Notes: a model not told the origin generated them from the letters alone. A stretch of DNA of 64,000 nucleotides from Oceanobacillus iheyensis HTE831 (GCF_000011245.1 NC_004193.1:1528501-1592500), one strand, 5' to 3'; positions 50,773-60,194 are shown, numbered from the stretch's first letter. Made by a program: numbers and translations.

Positions 50773-51509
50773 TGCATATCGATATATTGACATTGTTTCC
50801 AGAAATGTTTCACGGAGTATTTCAGTCCTCAATTTTGAATAAAGCGGTAGAACGACAACAATTTACTTACGACCTTGTAAATTTTAGAGAGTATAGTAAG
50901 AATAAACATCAGAAAGTCGATGATTATCCTTATGGTGGCGGAGCTGGAATGGTACTGACTCCTCAGCCAATATTTGATGCGGTTGAGGCTGTAAAAAGTA
51001 AGCGTAATTCAAAACCTAGAGTTATTTTAATGTGTCCTCAGGGGGAAACATTAACCCAACAAAAATCTGAAGAACTTGCAAAAGAAGATCATTTGATTTT
51101 TATTTGTGGCCATTACGAAGGTTATGATGAACGAATTAGAGAGCACATTGTTACGGATGAAATATCCATTGGTGATTATGTTCTAACTGGAGGAGAGTTA
51201 GGGTCGATGGTAGTAGTAGACAGTGTAGTTCGTTTATTACCAGATGTTCTAGGAAATCAACAATCTGCCCCACAGGATTCGTTTTCTACAGGTCTTTTAG
51301 AACATCCGCACTATACAAGGCCAGCTGATTTCAGAGGATATAAAGTACCGGAAGTATTACTTTCCGGAAATCATGCTAATATAGACTCCTGGAGAAGAAA
51401 ACAATCGCTAATTCGAACCTGGAATCGCCGTAGGGATTTATTAGATAAAATTGAATTGACAGATGAAGAAAAAATAACGTTAAACACTGATACGCCAGAT
51501 GAAGTATAG
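50772..51509 (+). CDS. trmD: tRNA (guanine-37 N1) methyltransferase
   Basis: TrmD methylates G37 in tRNAs that read CNN codons, preventing frameshifts. The 245-residue SPOUT enzyme has [12 protein letters not shown] at the start, the catalytic [28 protein letters not shown], and the knot [18 protein letters not shown]. It overlaps rimM by one base. The following 320 bases before rplS are longer than I recall for relatives and contain structured sequence (see 51535-51660). Confidence 0.97.
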   Translation: MHIDILTLFPEMFHGVFQSSILNKAVERQQFTYDLVNFREYSKNKHQKVDDYPYGGGAGMVLTPQPIFDAVEAVKSKRNSKPRVILMCPQGETLTQQKSEELAKEDHLIFICGHYEGYDERIREHIVTDEISIGDYVLTGGELGSMVVVDSVVRLLPDVLGNQQSAPQDSFSTGLLEHPHYTRPADFRGYKVPEVLLSGNHANIDSWRRKQSLIRTWNRRRDLLDKIELTDEEKITLNTDTPDEV

Positions 51510-51534
51510 TAACAGCTCAGTCTAGGTCATAATT

Positions 51535-51660
51535 GCCAAGGTCTATTATAATAATTAATTAACGTAGGATTTTAAACCTTGGTGCTGATAGAAATGGAAA
51601 TCGGCAACTACTTTAGGATTGGCTGGGAGCTTTTTAAGCCGTTCCAGTGGTAAGAGCCAT
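51535..51660 (+). ncRNA. Unidentified structured-looking region in the trmD 3' UTR
   Basis: Three consecutive helices can form: GCCAAGGT/ACCTTGG (51535/51576), TGCTGAT/ATCGGCA (51583/51600) and CTGGGAGCTT/AAGC-TTCCAG (51623/51636). There is no T tract and no ORF. I do not recognise the family. It may be a riboregulator, a remnant of a repeat or chance; candidate only. Confidence 0.3.
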
Positions 51661-51716
51661 ATGCAATGGAGATAATTATTATAAAAATATCTAATCATGA
51701 AAAATGATTCAGCTAG

Positions 51717-51745
51717 TTGAACTATCTATTTGCTTATGGTATATT
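51717..51745 (+). promoter_or_regulatory. Sigma-A promoter of rplS
   Basis: TTGAAC at 51717-51722 and TATATT at 51740-51745 with a 17-bp spacer. Predicted transcription start is near 51752. Confidence 0.65.
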
Positions 51746-51767
51746 AATAATTGTGCTTATGTGCGTA

Positions 51768-51831
51768 TAAGTACGATAAACGATGTTCCGCTGTCCCATA
51801 CTTGTTCATGAGCATTAGTTTGGAAGGAGTG
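51768..51831 (+). ncRNA. Putative L19 leader (rplS 5' UTR element)
   Basis: The 85-base rplS leader contains ACGATAAACGATGTTCCGCT followed by TGTCCC, ACTTGTTCATGAGC and the ribosome site TTGGAAGGAG. Position and motif content fit the L19 leader known from Bacillus rplS transcripts, proposed to mediate feedback by ribosomal protein L19. I matched it by memory of the family, not by a model search. Confidence 0.5.
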
Positions 51832-51837
51832 AAAGTC

Positions 51838-52182
51838 ATGCAACAAATAATCGCTGACATTACAAAAGATCAATTACGTACGGATCATCCTGATTTCCGA
51901 CCTGGTGATACTTTAAAAGTACACGTAAAGGTTGTTGAGGGTAACCGTGAGCGTATTCAGGTGTTTGAAGGTGTTGTAATTAAACGCCAAAACGGAGGAA
52001 TTAGTGAAACATTTACAGTGAGAAAAATTTCTTACGGCGTAGGTGTGGAACGTACACTTCCATTACATTCACCACGAATTGATAAAATTGAAGTTTCTCG
52101 TCGCGGTATTGTTCGTCGTGCGAAACTTTACTATCTACGTAACCTACGTGGAAAAGCAGCTCGTATTAAAGAACGTCGATAA
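51838..52182 (+). CDS. rplS: Ribosomal protein L19 (bL19)
   Basis: The 114-residue protein lies at the 30S-50S interface. Typical segments are [39 protein letters not shown], and the C-terminal [21 protein letters not shown] use ATG at 51838 with TTGGAAGGAG upstream; the longer frame from 51751 runs over the leader and is rejected. It has its own promoter and leader and ends at a terminator, so it is transcribed apart from trmD. Confidence 0.97.
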
Positions 52183-52210
52183 AGGTCGAGCAAACAACGA
52201 TAAACGAAAG

Positions 52211-52248
52211 AAAAGGAGCTTTGCTATTGATAGCAGAAGCTCCTTTTT
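52211..52248 (+). terminator. Intrinsic terminator after rplS
   Basis: AAAGGAGCTTTGCT pairs with AGCAGAAGCTCCTTT around a short loop, followed by T. Confidence 0.88.
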
Positions 52249-52332
52249 ACTTATCTATTATATTTGAGTTGTCTAGAATCATATATATAGCTTACAATAT
52301 ATAGTAGAAAGATAAGACACGGAGGGGACTGG

Positions 52333-52914
52333 ATGGCTAGGGATAAAGAAAATAAAAAGAAAAACGAGTGGTTAGATTGGATCAAAGCACTATTAGTAGC
52401 TTTTGGACTGGCATTTCTTGTACGAATGTTCCTATTTGCACCAATAATAGTTGAAGGACCGTCGATGTTCCCGACGTTGCACGACCGTGATCAAATGATT
52501 GTAAATAAATTATCTTATACAATTGGTGAGCCAGAACGATTTGATATTGTTGTGTTTCATGCACCTACCCAAAAAGATTTCATCAAAAGAATTATCGCTT
52601 TACCAGGGGAGCATGTAGCTGTGGAAGATAATAAATTGTACATTAATGGAGAAGAAGTAGAAGAACCGTTTCTTAATGAACAAAAAGAGAACTTGCAATC
52701 TTACCAAACACTGACGAATGATTTTACATTGGAACAACTTCCAGGAAATTATGATGTAGTGCCAGAAGGGCATGTGTTCGTATTAGGAGATAATCGCAGT
52801 AATTCTACCGATTCGCGTATGATAGGTGTTGTACCAATGGAAGAGCTAGTGGGAGAAGCAAGCTTTGTTTACTGGCCATTTGATCGAATTCATCTGATAG
52901 GAAAAGGAGAATAA
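52333..52914 (+). CDS. lepB: Signal peptidase I
   Basis: The 193-residue membrane protease removes signal peptides outside the membrane. It has one N-terminal helix (residues about 18-36, WIKALLVAFGLAFLVRMFLF) and the Ser-Lys dyad: Ser44 in EGPSMFPTL and Lys85 in FIKRIIALPGE. The box E motif GDNRSNSTDSRMIG is near the C terminus. GGAGGGG lies before the ATG. B. subtilis has several sip genes elsewhere; a copy between rplS and rbgA is seen in other Bacillaceae. Very close to rbgA (2 bp). Confidence 0.95.
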   Translation: MARDKENKKKNEWLDWIKALLVAFGLAFLVRMFLFAPIIVEGPSMFPTLHDRDQMIVNKLSYTIGEPERFDIVVFHAPTQKDFIKRIIALPGEHVAVEDNKLYINGEEVEEPFLNEQKENLQSYQTLTNDFTLEQLPGNYDVVPEGHVFVLGDNRSNSTDSRMIGVVPMEELVGEASFVYWPFDRIHLIGKGE

Positions 52915-52916
52915 TA

Positions 52917-53774
52917 ATGGCTATACAATGGTTTCCAGGCCATATGGCAAAAGCAAAAAGAGAAGTAGAAGAGAAATTAAAATTAGTTGATTTTGTAATC
53001 GAATTAGTAGATGCGAGAGCTCCTCTTTCATCACAAAATCCAATGCTTAAACAAGTGTTAAATAATAAACCGAAATTGATTGTACTAATGAAAAAAGACC
53101 TTGCAGACCAAGAAGTAACTAAACGTTGGGTAGATAAATTTAATGAGGATGGCACACAAGCAATTGATGTGAATGTAAATCATAAAGGTGACATTCAAAA
53201 GGTTATCCAACAAGCAAAATTACTTGGACAGGATAAAATGGAAAAATTAAAAAGAAAAGGTATTCAACCTCGACCTGCACGAGCAATGATTGTCGGAATA
53301 CCGAATGTAGGAAAATCCACATTAATTAATCGATTAGCCAATAAAAAAATAGCAAAAACAGGAGATCGCCCTGGAATCACGAAACAACAACTTTGGATTA
53401 AGGTAAAAAAAGACTTTGAGTTACTCGACACACCGGGAATTCTATGGCCGAAATTTGAAGAAGAAGTGGTGGGGTATCGTCTTGCTGCAATAGGGACAAT
53501 AAAAGACCAATTATTACCATTACCTGATGTAACTGCCTTTATTATCCGTTACATGTCAGAACATTATCCAAATCAGTTAAAAGACAGGTATCAATTAGAG
53601 GAAATAGAAGACATGGTGGAAGTATTCGAATCCATAGGTAGGATAAGAGGCGCCTTGGAAAGTGGCGGTCAAGTGAACTATGATAAGGTTGCTGACATCG
53701 TTATCCGTGATTTACGTGTAGGACGATTAGGAACAATAACGTTGGAGCAACCAGAGGATAGCTCCAACTCATAA
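52917..53774 (+). CDS. rbgA: Ribosome biogenesis GTPase RbgA
   Basis: RbgA (YlqF) acts late in 50S assembly in B. subtilis and is essential there. The 285-residue protein is a circularly permuted GTPase: G4 motif MKKDLAD near residue 60 comes before the P-loop GIPNVGKSTLINRL, G2 region DRPGITKQQ and G3 LLDTPGILWP. The N terminus is IQWFPGHMAKAKREV, a family hallmark. The ATG follows the lepB stop after 2 bp and uses AAAGGAG in the lepB end. A long hairpin follows. Confidence 0.96.
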   Translation: MAIQWFPGHMAKAKREVEEKLKLVDFVIELVDARAPLSSQNPMLKQVLNNKPKLIVLMKKDLADQEVTKRWVDKFNEDGTQAIDVNVNHKGDIQKVIQQAKLLGQDKMEKLKRKGIQPRPARAMIVGIPNVGKSTLINRLANKKIAKTGDRPGITKQQLWIKVKKDFELLDTPGILWPKFEEEVVGYRLAAIGTIKDQLLPLPDVTAFIIRYMSEHYPNQLKDRYQLEEIEDMVEVFESIGRIRGALESGGQVNYDKVADIVIRDLRVGRLGTITLEQPEDSSNS

Positions 53775-53801
53775 CATATGACAATAAGAACACAACATAA
53801 C

Positions 53802-53845
53802 ACATCCATGAATAAGTGGCAGTTTGTCATCTTCATGGATGTTTG
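53802..53845 (+). terminator. Hairpin/terminator after rbgA
   Basis: ACATCCATGAA pairs perfectly with TTCATGGATGT across a 19-base loop; T-rich sequence follows. Confidence 0.7.
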
Positions 53846-53930
53846 CTGTGTTTACGATACCTTCATTTGAGAAATATGACTATTTATTTTTATTTTTTTA
53901 ATCCGATAAATAAAGAAAGAGTGAAAAGAT

Positions 53931-54716
53931 ATGAAACCAGCTTCTATTGCAAGTATAAAATCACAACTAACCAACGGGGAACTAACTCAAAAACAAATCG
54001 AAGAATTATACAAAGATAGCAGAAAAGGTGTGCAAGCAATACTAAAGCGTCATGAAAAACAACAAGAAAAACAAGCGCTATTAAAACAAGCATTCATTAA
54101 AATGAACACATATGAAAAGGAAGCTTACCGTAATGGGAATCACTATATAGCTGGTGTGGATGAAGTGGGGCGTGGCCCTTTAGCTGGTCCGGTAGTTGCA
54201 GCAGCAGTTATTTTACCAAAGGACTTTCAACTTTTAGGTATAAATGATTCCAAGAAATTGTCAGAAGTACAAAGAAATGAATTTAGCCATTACATCAAAC
54301 AACATGCAATTGCTTATCAAATATCATTTATTGATAATACCATAATCGATAAAATCAATATATATGAAGCATCAAAACAAGCGATGAAAGAAGCAATTAG
54401 TGGACTTCAACCTTATCCAGACCATGCATTAATAGATGCTGTGCCGTTAGAGGGGTTAAACTGTACATATGAAGCTATTATTAAAGGGGATGCTGAAAGT
54501 GTGCACATAGCTGCAGCCAGTGTCTTAGCAAAAGTTGCACGTGATGATTGGATGAAAGAATTACATGAGAAATATCCTTTATATGGATTTAATTCAAATA
54601 TGGGCTATGGAACAAAGGAACACCTTCAAGCTATAGAAACCTATGGTGTAACTCCTTATCATCGTTATTCATTTGCCCCATTACATAAATACCGACATAA
54701 CACGTTATTAAATTAA
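53931..54716 (+). CDS. rnhB: Ribonuclease HII
   Basis: RNase HII removes ribonucleotides from DNA-RNA hybrids. The 261-residue protein has the N-terminal extension of about 70 residues found in Bacillus enzymes, then the catalytic core: IAGVDEVGRGPLAGPVVAAA with Asp and Glu, LGINDSKKLSE, DHALIDAVPL and the C-terminal YPLYGFNSNMGYGTKEHL. The ribosome site is weak (AGAGTG). It heads a unit with ylqG and ylqH. Confidence 0.95.
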   Translation: MKPASIASIKSQLTNGELTQKQIEELYKDSRKGVQAILKRHEKQQEKQALLKQAFIKMNTYEKEAYRNGNHYIAGVDEVGRGPLAGPVVAAAVILPKDFQLLGINDSKKLSEVQRNEFSHYIKQHAIAYQISFIDNTIIDKINIYEASKQAMKEAISGLQPYPDHALIDAVPLEGLNCTYEAIIKGDAESVHIAAASVLAKVARDDWMKELHEKYPLYGFNSNMGYGTKEHLQAIETYGVTPYHRYSFAPLHKYRHNTLLN

Positions 54717-54733
54717 TAATTGGAGGTGATTCT

Positions 54734-56491
54734 TTGAGCATTCATCGTTTATTAAGCGGTAAAGCTTTACAGAATGTTCATTTATCATCGCATCCACAGT
54801 TGAAGACTGGAGATGTTGTACACGGGAAAGTAGTAAAACTTTATCCTGATCATAAAGCGAAAATTAATCTGGCTGGTAAGCAGATGATTGCTCAGTTGGA
54901 AGCACCTCTAATAATAGGTGAACGATATCATTTTCAAGTAAAACAAATGCAAGATCAAATACTTCATTTACAAGTCGTAGCAAATAATCTCAAAAATAAT
55001 TCAGAGCAAACTGCCATACAATTGATTCAGCAATTCGGTTTAAAGCCTACGAAGATGTCAATCGCATTTATGCAATCTTTAATTAAACAACAATTGCCGT
55101 TTAATCAGACCTCATTCGTACAAGCAGTTAATTTACTGCAATTAAAAGAGGGTAGAGAACTTACATTAAAACAACAGTTTGGAATATTACAAAGTCTAAT
55201 GCAAAATAAGCTGCCTATTACCCATGCTGTATTTCAATCGACAACGAAACTATTTACTAGTGGTATTAGTAAATCAATAGAAGCTTTTTTAACCGAAGGT
55301 AAGAGCCAAAACATAAAATATACTCCTCTTTTATATCAACTTGAACAAGTCACTTCGGGATTTAAAACAGATACTATGTCAGTCGTAAAATATATGGCTT
55401 CAGATATAAATAACACTCAAACGAAGGGAAACTTATATCAACTATTTAGTAATCTAGGTATTATTCCATCATCTATAACGAAAAATGAGTGGAATCAAGT
55501 CTGGACGTCAATGGAAAATAGATCGAATTCATTCGTTGAAGGGAGAACGCTACCTTTTTCTTTAAATTATTCATCGTTAATAAGAGAAATTAACCAATTA
55601 ACTGAAAATAAATCAAATATAATAGAGCTTACTCGATTAATATTACAAGCGAATGAAGGTAATCTATTGTCATCCAAAAGTCAAGTTAATTTTCAAAAAT
55701 TAGCAGATCTATTACCCGAATTTATGTCCCATAAGTTTACTGAAGCCATCATAAAGGGACAACCAAGACTTTTTTTAGAAACGTTAAATCAATCAAATAC
55801 ATACCATGAACTGGATAAAATGTTGAAATCATTACAAAATCCTGTACTGAATAGTTCGCCACAGTTAGGGAAGATGCAGCAGTTATTTTTACAACAAGTT
55901 TCATGGATGAATCAACATGCAGGTATAAATTATGAACATCAGCTAGCTCACCAGCAAATGGATATAAGTAATGTAAAAGCTCAACTAATACAACTTGTTC
56001 AGAATAGTAACGGTAGTTTATCTGATAAAGCACAACAACTATTAAATCATATTCAAGGAATTCAAATTAATTCCGTAACAGAATCTAATGGATTTTTACA
56101 AGCTTTTTTACAAATACCAGCGCAGAAATTAGGGTTAGCCAAAGATATCGATCTACAATTTGAAAGTAAAAAAACAAAAGATGGAAAGATTGACCCAGAG
56201 TATTGTCGTGTTTTATTTTATTTAAGTCTGAATAATTTAAAAGATACAGTGATTGATATGCATGTTCAAAAGAGAAATGTAACAGTAACGATTTATAATG
56301 ATTTCTCCAATCTAGAAAATTATGTAGGAACTATGAAATCAAATTTAAATCAAGGGTTAGAGCAAATTAATTACAACTTATCATCCGTTCATATTAAAAC
56401 AATGGATCATTTAAAAGATGGAGACAAAGAACATCCTGAGAAGCGCTATCATCAAACATCTTCATATCAAGGAGTGGACTTTAGAGTATGA
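54734..56491 (+). CDS. ylqG: YlqG-family protein, FliK-like C-terminus
   Basis: The 585-residue protein is rich in Gln, Asn, Leu and Ser and largely low-complexity helical in the middle. By position (rnhB-ylqG-ylqH) it is the YlqG orthologue, function unknown. The last 130 residues (from about FLQIPAQKLGLAKDIDLQF) resemble the C-terminal domain of flagellar hook-length control protein FliK: a beta-rich FYLSLNNLKDTVIDMHVQ, then LENYVGTMKSNLNQGLEQI. This is my reading, not a database match. The start is TTG at 54734 after GGAGGTGAT. It overlaps ylqH by 4 bp (ATGA), so the two are produced together. Confidence 0.72.
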   Translation: MSIHRLLSGKALQNVHLSSHPQLKTGDVVHGKVVKLYPDHKAKINLAGKQMIAQLEAPLIIGERYHFQVKQMQDQILHLQVVANNLKNNSEQTAIQLIQQFGLKPTKMSIAFMQSLIKQQLPFNQTSFVQAVNLLQLKEGRELTLKQQFGILQSLMQNKLPITHAVFQSTTKLFTSGISKSIEAFLTEGKSQNIKYTPLLYQLEQVTSGFKTDTMSVVKYMASDINNTQTKGNLYQLFSNLGIIPSSITKNEWNQVWTSMENRSNSFVEGRTLPFSLNYSSLIREINQLTENKSNIIELTRLILQANEGNLLSSKSQVNFQKLADLLPEFMSHKFTEAIIKGQPRLFLETLNQSNTYHELDKMLKSLQNPVLNSSPQLGKMQQLFLQQVSWMNQHAGINYEHQLAHQQMDISNVKAQLIQLVQNSNGSLSDKAQQLLNHIQGIQINSVTESNGFLQAFLQIPAQKLGLAKDIDLQFESKKTKDGKIDPEYCRVLFYLSLNNLKDTVIDMHVQKRNVTVTIYNDFSNLENYVGTMKSNLNQGLEQINYNLSSVHIKTMDHLKDGDKEHPEKRYHQTSSYQGVDFRV

Positions 56492-56766
56492 AAGAAAAAC
56501 GACATAAGGCAGCAGCACTTCGTTATAACCAAGATAGTGATGTAGCTCCAAAAGTTACTGCAACGGGAAAGGGATTAGTTGCAGATGAAATTATAAAGCG
56601 AGCAACAGAAAATAATATTCCGGTTATGAAGGATGAATCGTTGATAGAAATACTTGCAGAATTAAACATAAATGAATCTATCCCAGATGAGTTATACATG
56701 GCAGTCGCTGAAGTATTTGCATTTGTCTATCAAGCAGATAAAGAATTTGAGAATAATAACTCATAA
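56488..56766 (+). CDS. ylqH: YlqH, FlhB C-terminal-domain-like protein
   Basis: The 92-residue protein matches the cytoplasmic tail of the flagellar/type III export gate protein FlhB, without its membrane part: AAALRYNQDSDVAPKVTATG, GLVADEIIKRATENNIPVM, then LAELNINESIPDELYMAVAE and VFAFVYQADKEF. The NPTH autocleavage motif that stands just before this region in FlhB is absent; the protein begins just after it. Its coupling with FliK-like ylqG is suggestive, because FlhB and FliK work together in flagellar export switching. The role here is unknown. ATG overlaps the ylqG stop. Confidence 0.85.
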   Translation: MKEKRHKAAALRYNQDSDVAPKVTATGKGLVADEIIKRATENNIPVMKDESLIEILAELNINESIPDELYMAVAEVFAFVYQADKEFENNNS

Positions 56767-56788
56767 GGCGAAAATTTACTAGATGGTT

Positions 56789-56807
56789 GGAGGGTACTTC
56801 CCCCTCC
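56789..56807 (+). promoter_or_regulatory. GC-rich hairpin between ylqH and sucC
   Basis: GGAGGG and CCCTCC flank a 7-base loop shortly after ylqH; outer TGG/CCA pairs extend it. No T tract follows directly. It could be a weak terminator or a regulatory hairpin. The following 60 bases are pyrimidine-rich on the + strand. Confidence 0.35.
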
Positions 56808-56946
56808 CAGATGGCCATTCGCGTTCATTTTCGTTTATCCCTAACAATCCTCCCACTTATCCTCTTCGTTTTAACCTCATTGTCTAAAAGAGCGGTTACT
56901 ACAATTTACAAGTTGCACAAAATTGTCAAACGTTGTTCGCTAATTC

Positions 56947-56975
56947 TTGTTAATTTCTCATTTTTTTAATACAAT
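56947..56975 (+). promoter_or_regulatory. Sigma-A promoter of sucCD
   Basis: TTGTTA at 56947-56952 and TACAAT at 56970-56975 with exactly 17 bp between. Confidence 0.65.
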
Positions 56976-57008
56976 GGAAATGCATTGAATTTGATAGGAG
57001 GATGGAAG

Positions 57009-58169
57009 ATGAACATTCACGAGTATCAAGGTAAACAAGTTTTACGGGAATATGGGGTTAAGGTTCCTAACGGCTATGTTGCATATACAGTGGACGAAGC
57101 TGTACAAGCTGCGGAAAAGCTCGGAACATCTGTAAACGTTGTCAAAGCACAGATTCATGCTGGTGGCCGCGGTAAAGCAGGTGGAGTTAAAGTTGCGAAA
57201 AGTCTTGATGAAGTTCGTACATATGCGGATGAAATATTAGGAAAGACATTAGTAACTCATCAAACTGGACCTGAAGGAAAAGAAGTAAAACGTTTACTAA
57301 TTGAAGAAGGCTGTGACATTCAAAAGGAATATTATGTTGGGGTAGTATTAGATCGTGCAACTTCTAGAGTTGTTATGATGGCTTCTGAAGAAGGTGGAAC
57401 TGAGATTGAAGAAGTTGCTGAAGCAACTCCAGAAAAAATCTTTAAAGAAGTTATTGATCCAGTTGTTGGATTGACACCATTCCAAGCTAGAAGACTAGCA
57501 TTTAATATTAATATTCCTGAAGATTTACTAGGAAAAGCAGTTAAATTTATGTCTGGTCTTTATGATGCTTTTGTTGCAAAAGATTGCTCTATTGCTGAAA
57601 TTAATCCATTAGTAACAACTGGTGATGGTGAAGTATTAGCGCTCGATGCAAAATTAAACTTTGATGATAATGCTCTTTATCGTCATAAAGATATTCAAGA
57701 TTTAAGAGACTTTGAAGAAGAAGACGAAAAAGAAATCCAAGCTTCTAAATATGACTTAAGCTATGTTTCTCTTGATGGAAATATTGGTTGTATGGTAAAC
57801 GGAGCAGGACTAGCTATGTCTACTATGGATATTATTAAACATTATGGCGGCGATCCGGCTAACTTCCTTGATGTAGGGGGCGGTGCTACTGCAGAAAAAG
57901 TAACAGAAGCGTTTAAAATTATTCTTTCAGATAAAAACGTAAAAGGTATTTTTGTTAATATCTTTGGTGGAATTATGAAGTGTGATGTAATTGCTGAAGG
58001 TGTTGTTGAAGCTACGAAACAAATTGGATTAGAGATTCCACTAGTTGTACGTCTTGAAGGTACAAATGTTGACGCAGGTAAGAAAATTTTAGATGAATCT
58101 GGCTTAAACATTACTACTGCAACATCTATGGCTGATGGAGCAGAGAAAATTGTTGCTGCAGTAAAATAA
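57009..58169 (+). CDS. sucC: Succinyl-CoA synthetase, beta subunit (ADP-forming type)
   Basis: SucC with SucD converts succinyl-CoA to succinate with formation of ATP in the TCA cycle. The 386-residue protein has the ATP-grasp domain at the N terminus ([35 protein letters not shown]) and a CoA-ligase domain with [14 protein letters not shown] and [18 protein letters not shown] use ATG at 57009 after AGGAGG at 56997; the longer frame from 56985 is upstream of this site. sucD follows after 45 bp. Confidence 0.96.
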   Translation: MNIHEYQGKQVLREYGVKVPNGYVAYTVDEAVQAAEKLGTSVNVVKAQIHAGGRGKAGGVKVAKSLDEVRTYADEILGKTLVTHQTGPEGKEVKRLLIEEGCDIQKEYYVGVVLDRATSRVVMMASEEGGTEIEEVAEATPEKIFKEVIDPVVGLTPFQARRLAFNINIPEDLLGKAVKFMSGLYDAFVAKDCSIAEINPLVTTGDGEVLALDAKLNFDDNALYRHKDIQDLRDFEEEDEKEIQASKYDLSYVSLDGNIGCMVNGAGLAMSTMDIIKHYGGDPANFLDVGGGATAEKVTEAFKIILSDKNVKGIFVNIFGGIMKCDVIAEGVVEATKQIGLEIPLVVRLEGTNVDAGKKILDESGLNITTATSMADGAEKIVAAVK

Positions 58170-58214
58170 ACTTAGTAAACCGAGAACTTTACAAAGAGGA
58201 AAGGACGGACGAAA

Positions 58215-59117
58215 ATGAGTGTTTATATTAATAAAGATACAAAAGTGATTGTCCAAGGAATTACTGGTGGCACTGCACGTTTTCACACAAAACAAATGCT
58301 AGAATACGGTACAAAAATCGTTGCAGGTGTAACGCCTAAAAAAGGAGGTACAGAAGTTGAGGGAGTACCGGTATATAATACGGTTAAAGATGCTGTAGAC
58401 GCTACTGGTGCTACTGCTTCAGTTATTTATGTGCCTGCACCTTTTGCGGCTGATGCTATTTTAGAAGCAACGGATGCAGAATTAGATCTAGTTATTTGTA
58501 TCACGGAACATATTCCTGTTATGGACATGGTAAAAGTGAAGCGTTATATGGAAGGCAAGAAAACTCGCCTTGTGGGTCCAAACTGTCCTGGTGTAATCAC
58601 TGCAGATGAAACCAAAATAGGAATTATGCCTGGATATATCCACAAGAAAGGTCATATCGGTGTAGTTTCCCGTTCTGGAACATTAACATATGAAGCTGTA
58701 CATCAACTGTCTGAAGCCGGTTATGGCCAAACTACAGCAGTCGGTATCGGTGGAGACCCTGTAAATGGCACGAACTTTATCGATGTGTTGGATGCATTTA
58801 ATCAGGATCCAGAAACAGAAGCAGTAATCATGATTGGTGAAATCGGCGGTACTGCAGAAGAAGAAGCTGCTGAATGGGTGAAGGCAAATATGAATAAACC
58901 TGTTGTTGGCTTTATTGGTGGAGCAACTGCACCTCCTGGAAAACGTATGGGACATGCTGGTGCAATCATCTCTGGCGGAAAAGGTACGGCGGATGAGAAA
59001 ATACGTACGATGGAAGCCGCAGGCATTAAAGTAGCAGATACTCCTGCTGTTATGGGTGAAACAATGATTAAAGCATTAAAAGAAAATGGTTTAGATGAAA
59101 AATGTAAAACACATTAA
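58215..59117 (+). CDS. sucD: Succinyl-CoA synthetase, alpha subunit
   Basis: The 300-residue subunit carries the phosphorylated His and the CoA-binding fold. Motifs: [46 protein letters not shown], and the active-site loop [20 protein letters not shown] with His near residue 247. An AAAGAGGAAAGG ribosome site precedes the ATG. The end of the sucCD unit is marked by the terminator at 59124-59194. Confidence 0.97.
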   Translation: MSVYINKDTKVIVQGITGGTARFHTKQMLEYGTKIVAGVTPKKGGTEVEGVPVYNTVKDAVDATGATASVIYVPAPFAADAILEATDAELDLVICITEHIPVMDMVKVKRYMEGKKTRLVGPNCPGVITADETKIGIMPGYIHKKGHIGVVSRSGTLTYEAVHQLSEAGYGQTTAVGIGGDPVNGTNFIDVLDAFNQDPETEAVIMIGEIGGTAEEEAAEWVKANMNKPVVGFIGGATAPPGKRMGHAGAIISGGKGTADEKIRTMEAAGIKVADTPAVMGETMIKALKENGLDEKCKTH

Positions 59118-59123
59118 TTAAAG

Positions 59124-59194
59124 AATAGAGATTGGGATATTTTATACAAAAATGGGTGATTTTGTATGAGTTCTTAAATTCCAATCTCTATTTT
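59124..59194 (+). terminator. Long terminator hairpin after sucD
   Basis: AATAGAGATTGGGATATTTT pairs with the complement AAATTCCAATCTCTATTTT, and an inner perfect TACAAAA/TTTTGTA stem closes the loop. T-rich end. Its outer arm GAGATTGGGAT recalls the ends of the family B elements. Confidence 0.7.
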
Positions 59195-59260
59195 CCATAT
59201 AACTTAATTTGTCATTGCTACGTTTAATAAAAAACCGAATAAGTTAAAGGAAGTGGTAAC

Positions 59261-60145
59261 TTGGATTTATTGAAAACAAAAATTGTCCATCTTTCTAGAT
59301 GTCGTTCTATTACCCGGTCATTACTTCGGAACATTCTTCAACTTGATCCTTCATTAAAAATAACCTATCAATCCTCTGCGAATCAACTTTCCTCTTGGTT
59401 GCAAATCCCCCTAAAAAAAGCAGAATATTTTTATTCTGACCTTCATAATGTAGCTTTACAAAAACAAGTAATTAGAGATATGCAACTGTATCAAACTGTA
59501 ACCATAGTTGACGAATATTATCCACCTATGTTAAATACTATTAAGGACGGCCCTATCGTTTTATATGCAATAGGTGATATAGATATTTTAAAGAAATTAC
59601 CTAGTTTAAGTGTAATTGGTACTCGAAAACCTACAGCACAAGCTCAAAGAAAGATGGAAATTATTTTACCTCTAATTCAACAAGGGTGGATAATTGTAAG
59701 TGGTATGGCAAGAGGGATTGATAGTTTTGCTCATCAGATGACATTACATCACAATGGAAAAACAATCGCTGTTTTAGGCGGAGGATTTCATCATATTTAT
59801 CCAAGAGAACATTTATCGCTATTCCATGAAATAACCCAAAAAGGATTAGTACTTACAGAATATCCGCCAGATCAACCACCAATCCGTCATCAATTTCCAG
59901 AGAGGAATCGAATCATTAGTGGATTAACGATGGGAACGCTGGTTATTGAAGCGATGAAGCGAAGTGGTACACTTATTACCGTAGATCAGGCTCTTGATCA
60001 AGGTAGAGAAGTATTTGCGGTACCAGGTAATCCTTGGGTGCAACAAACAAAAGGATGTCATCAAATGATACAAGATGGTGCAAAATTAGTTCAAGAAACG
60101 AACGATATTATTATAGAATTCGAAGGAATGTTACTTGAAAATTAA
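59261..60145 (+). CDS. dprA: DNA processing protein DprA (Smf)
   Basis: DprA binds incoming single-stranded DNA during transformation and loads RecA. The 294-residue protein has a Rossmann-like domain with SVIGTRKPTAQAQRKME, IVSGMARGIDSFAHQ, FPERNRIISGLTMGTLVIEA and SGTLITVDQALDQGREVFAV. The N-terminal part is the shorter, less conserved SAM-like region. The start is TTG at 59261 with AAGGAAG upstream. Competence in this organism cannot be judged from the window. It lies before topA as in B. subtilis. Confidence 0.94.
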   Translation: MDLLKTKIVHLSRCRSITRSLLRNILQLDPSLKITYQSSANQLSSWLQIPLKKAEYFYSDLHNVALQKQVIRDMQLYQTVTIVDEYYPPMLNTIKDGPIVLYAIGDIDILKKLPSLSVIGTRKPTAQAQRKMEIILPLIQQGWIIVSGMARGIDSFAHQMTLHHNGKTIAVLGGGFHHIYPREHLSLFHEITQKGLVLTEYPPDQPPIRHQFPERNRIISGLTMGTLVIEAMKRSGTLITVDQALDQGREVFAVPGNPWVQQTKGCHQMIQDGAKLVQETNDIIIEFEGMLLEN

Positions 60146-60165
60146 AAAAGTTTTAACAGAAGTGT

Positions 60166-60194
60166 TTGACAAAATAGAGATCTATATTTAGTAT
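60166..60194 (+). promoter_or_regulatory. Sigma-A promoter of topA
   Basis: TTGACA at 60166-60171 and TAGTAT at 60189-60194 with a 17-bp spacer, just after dprA. Confidence 0.6.
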
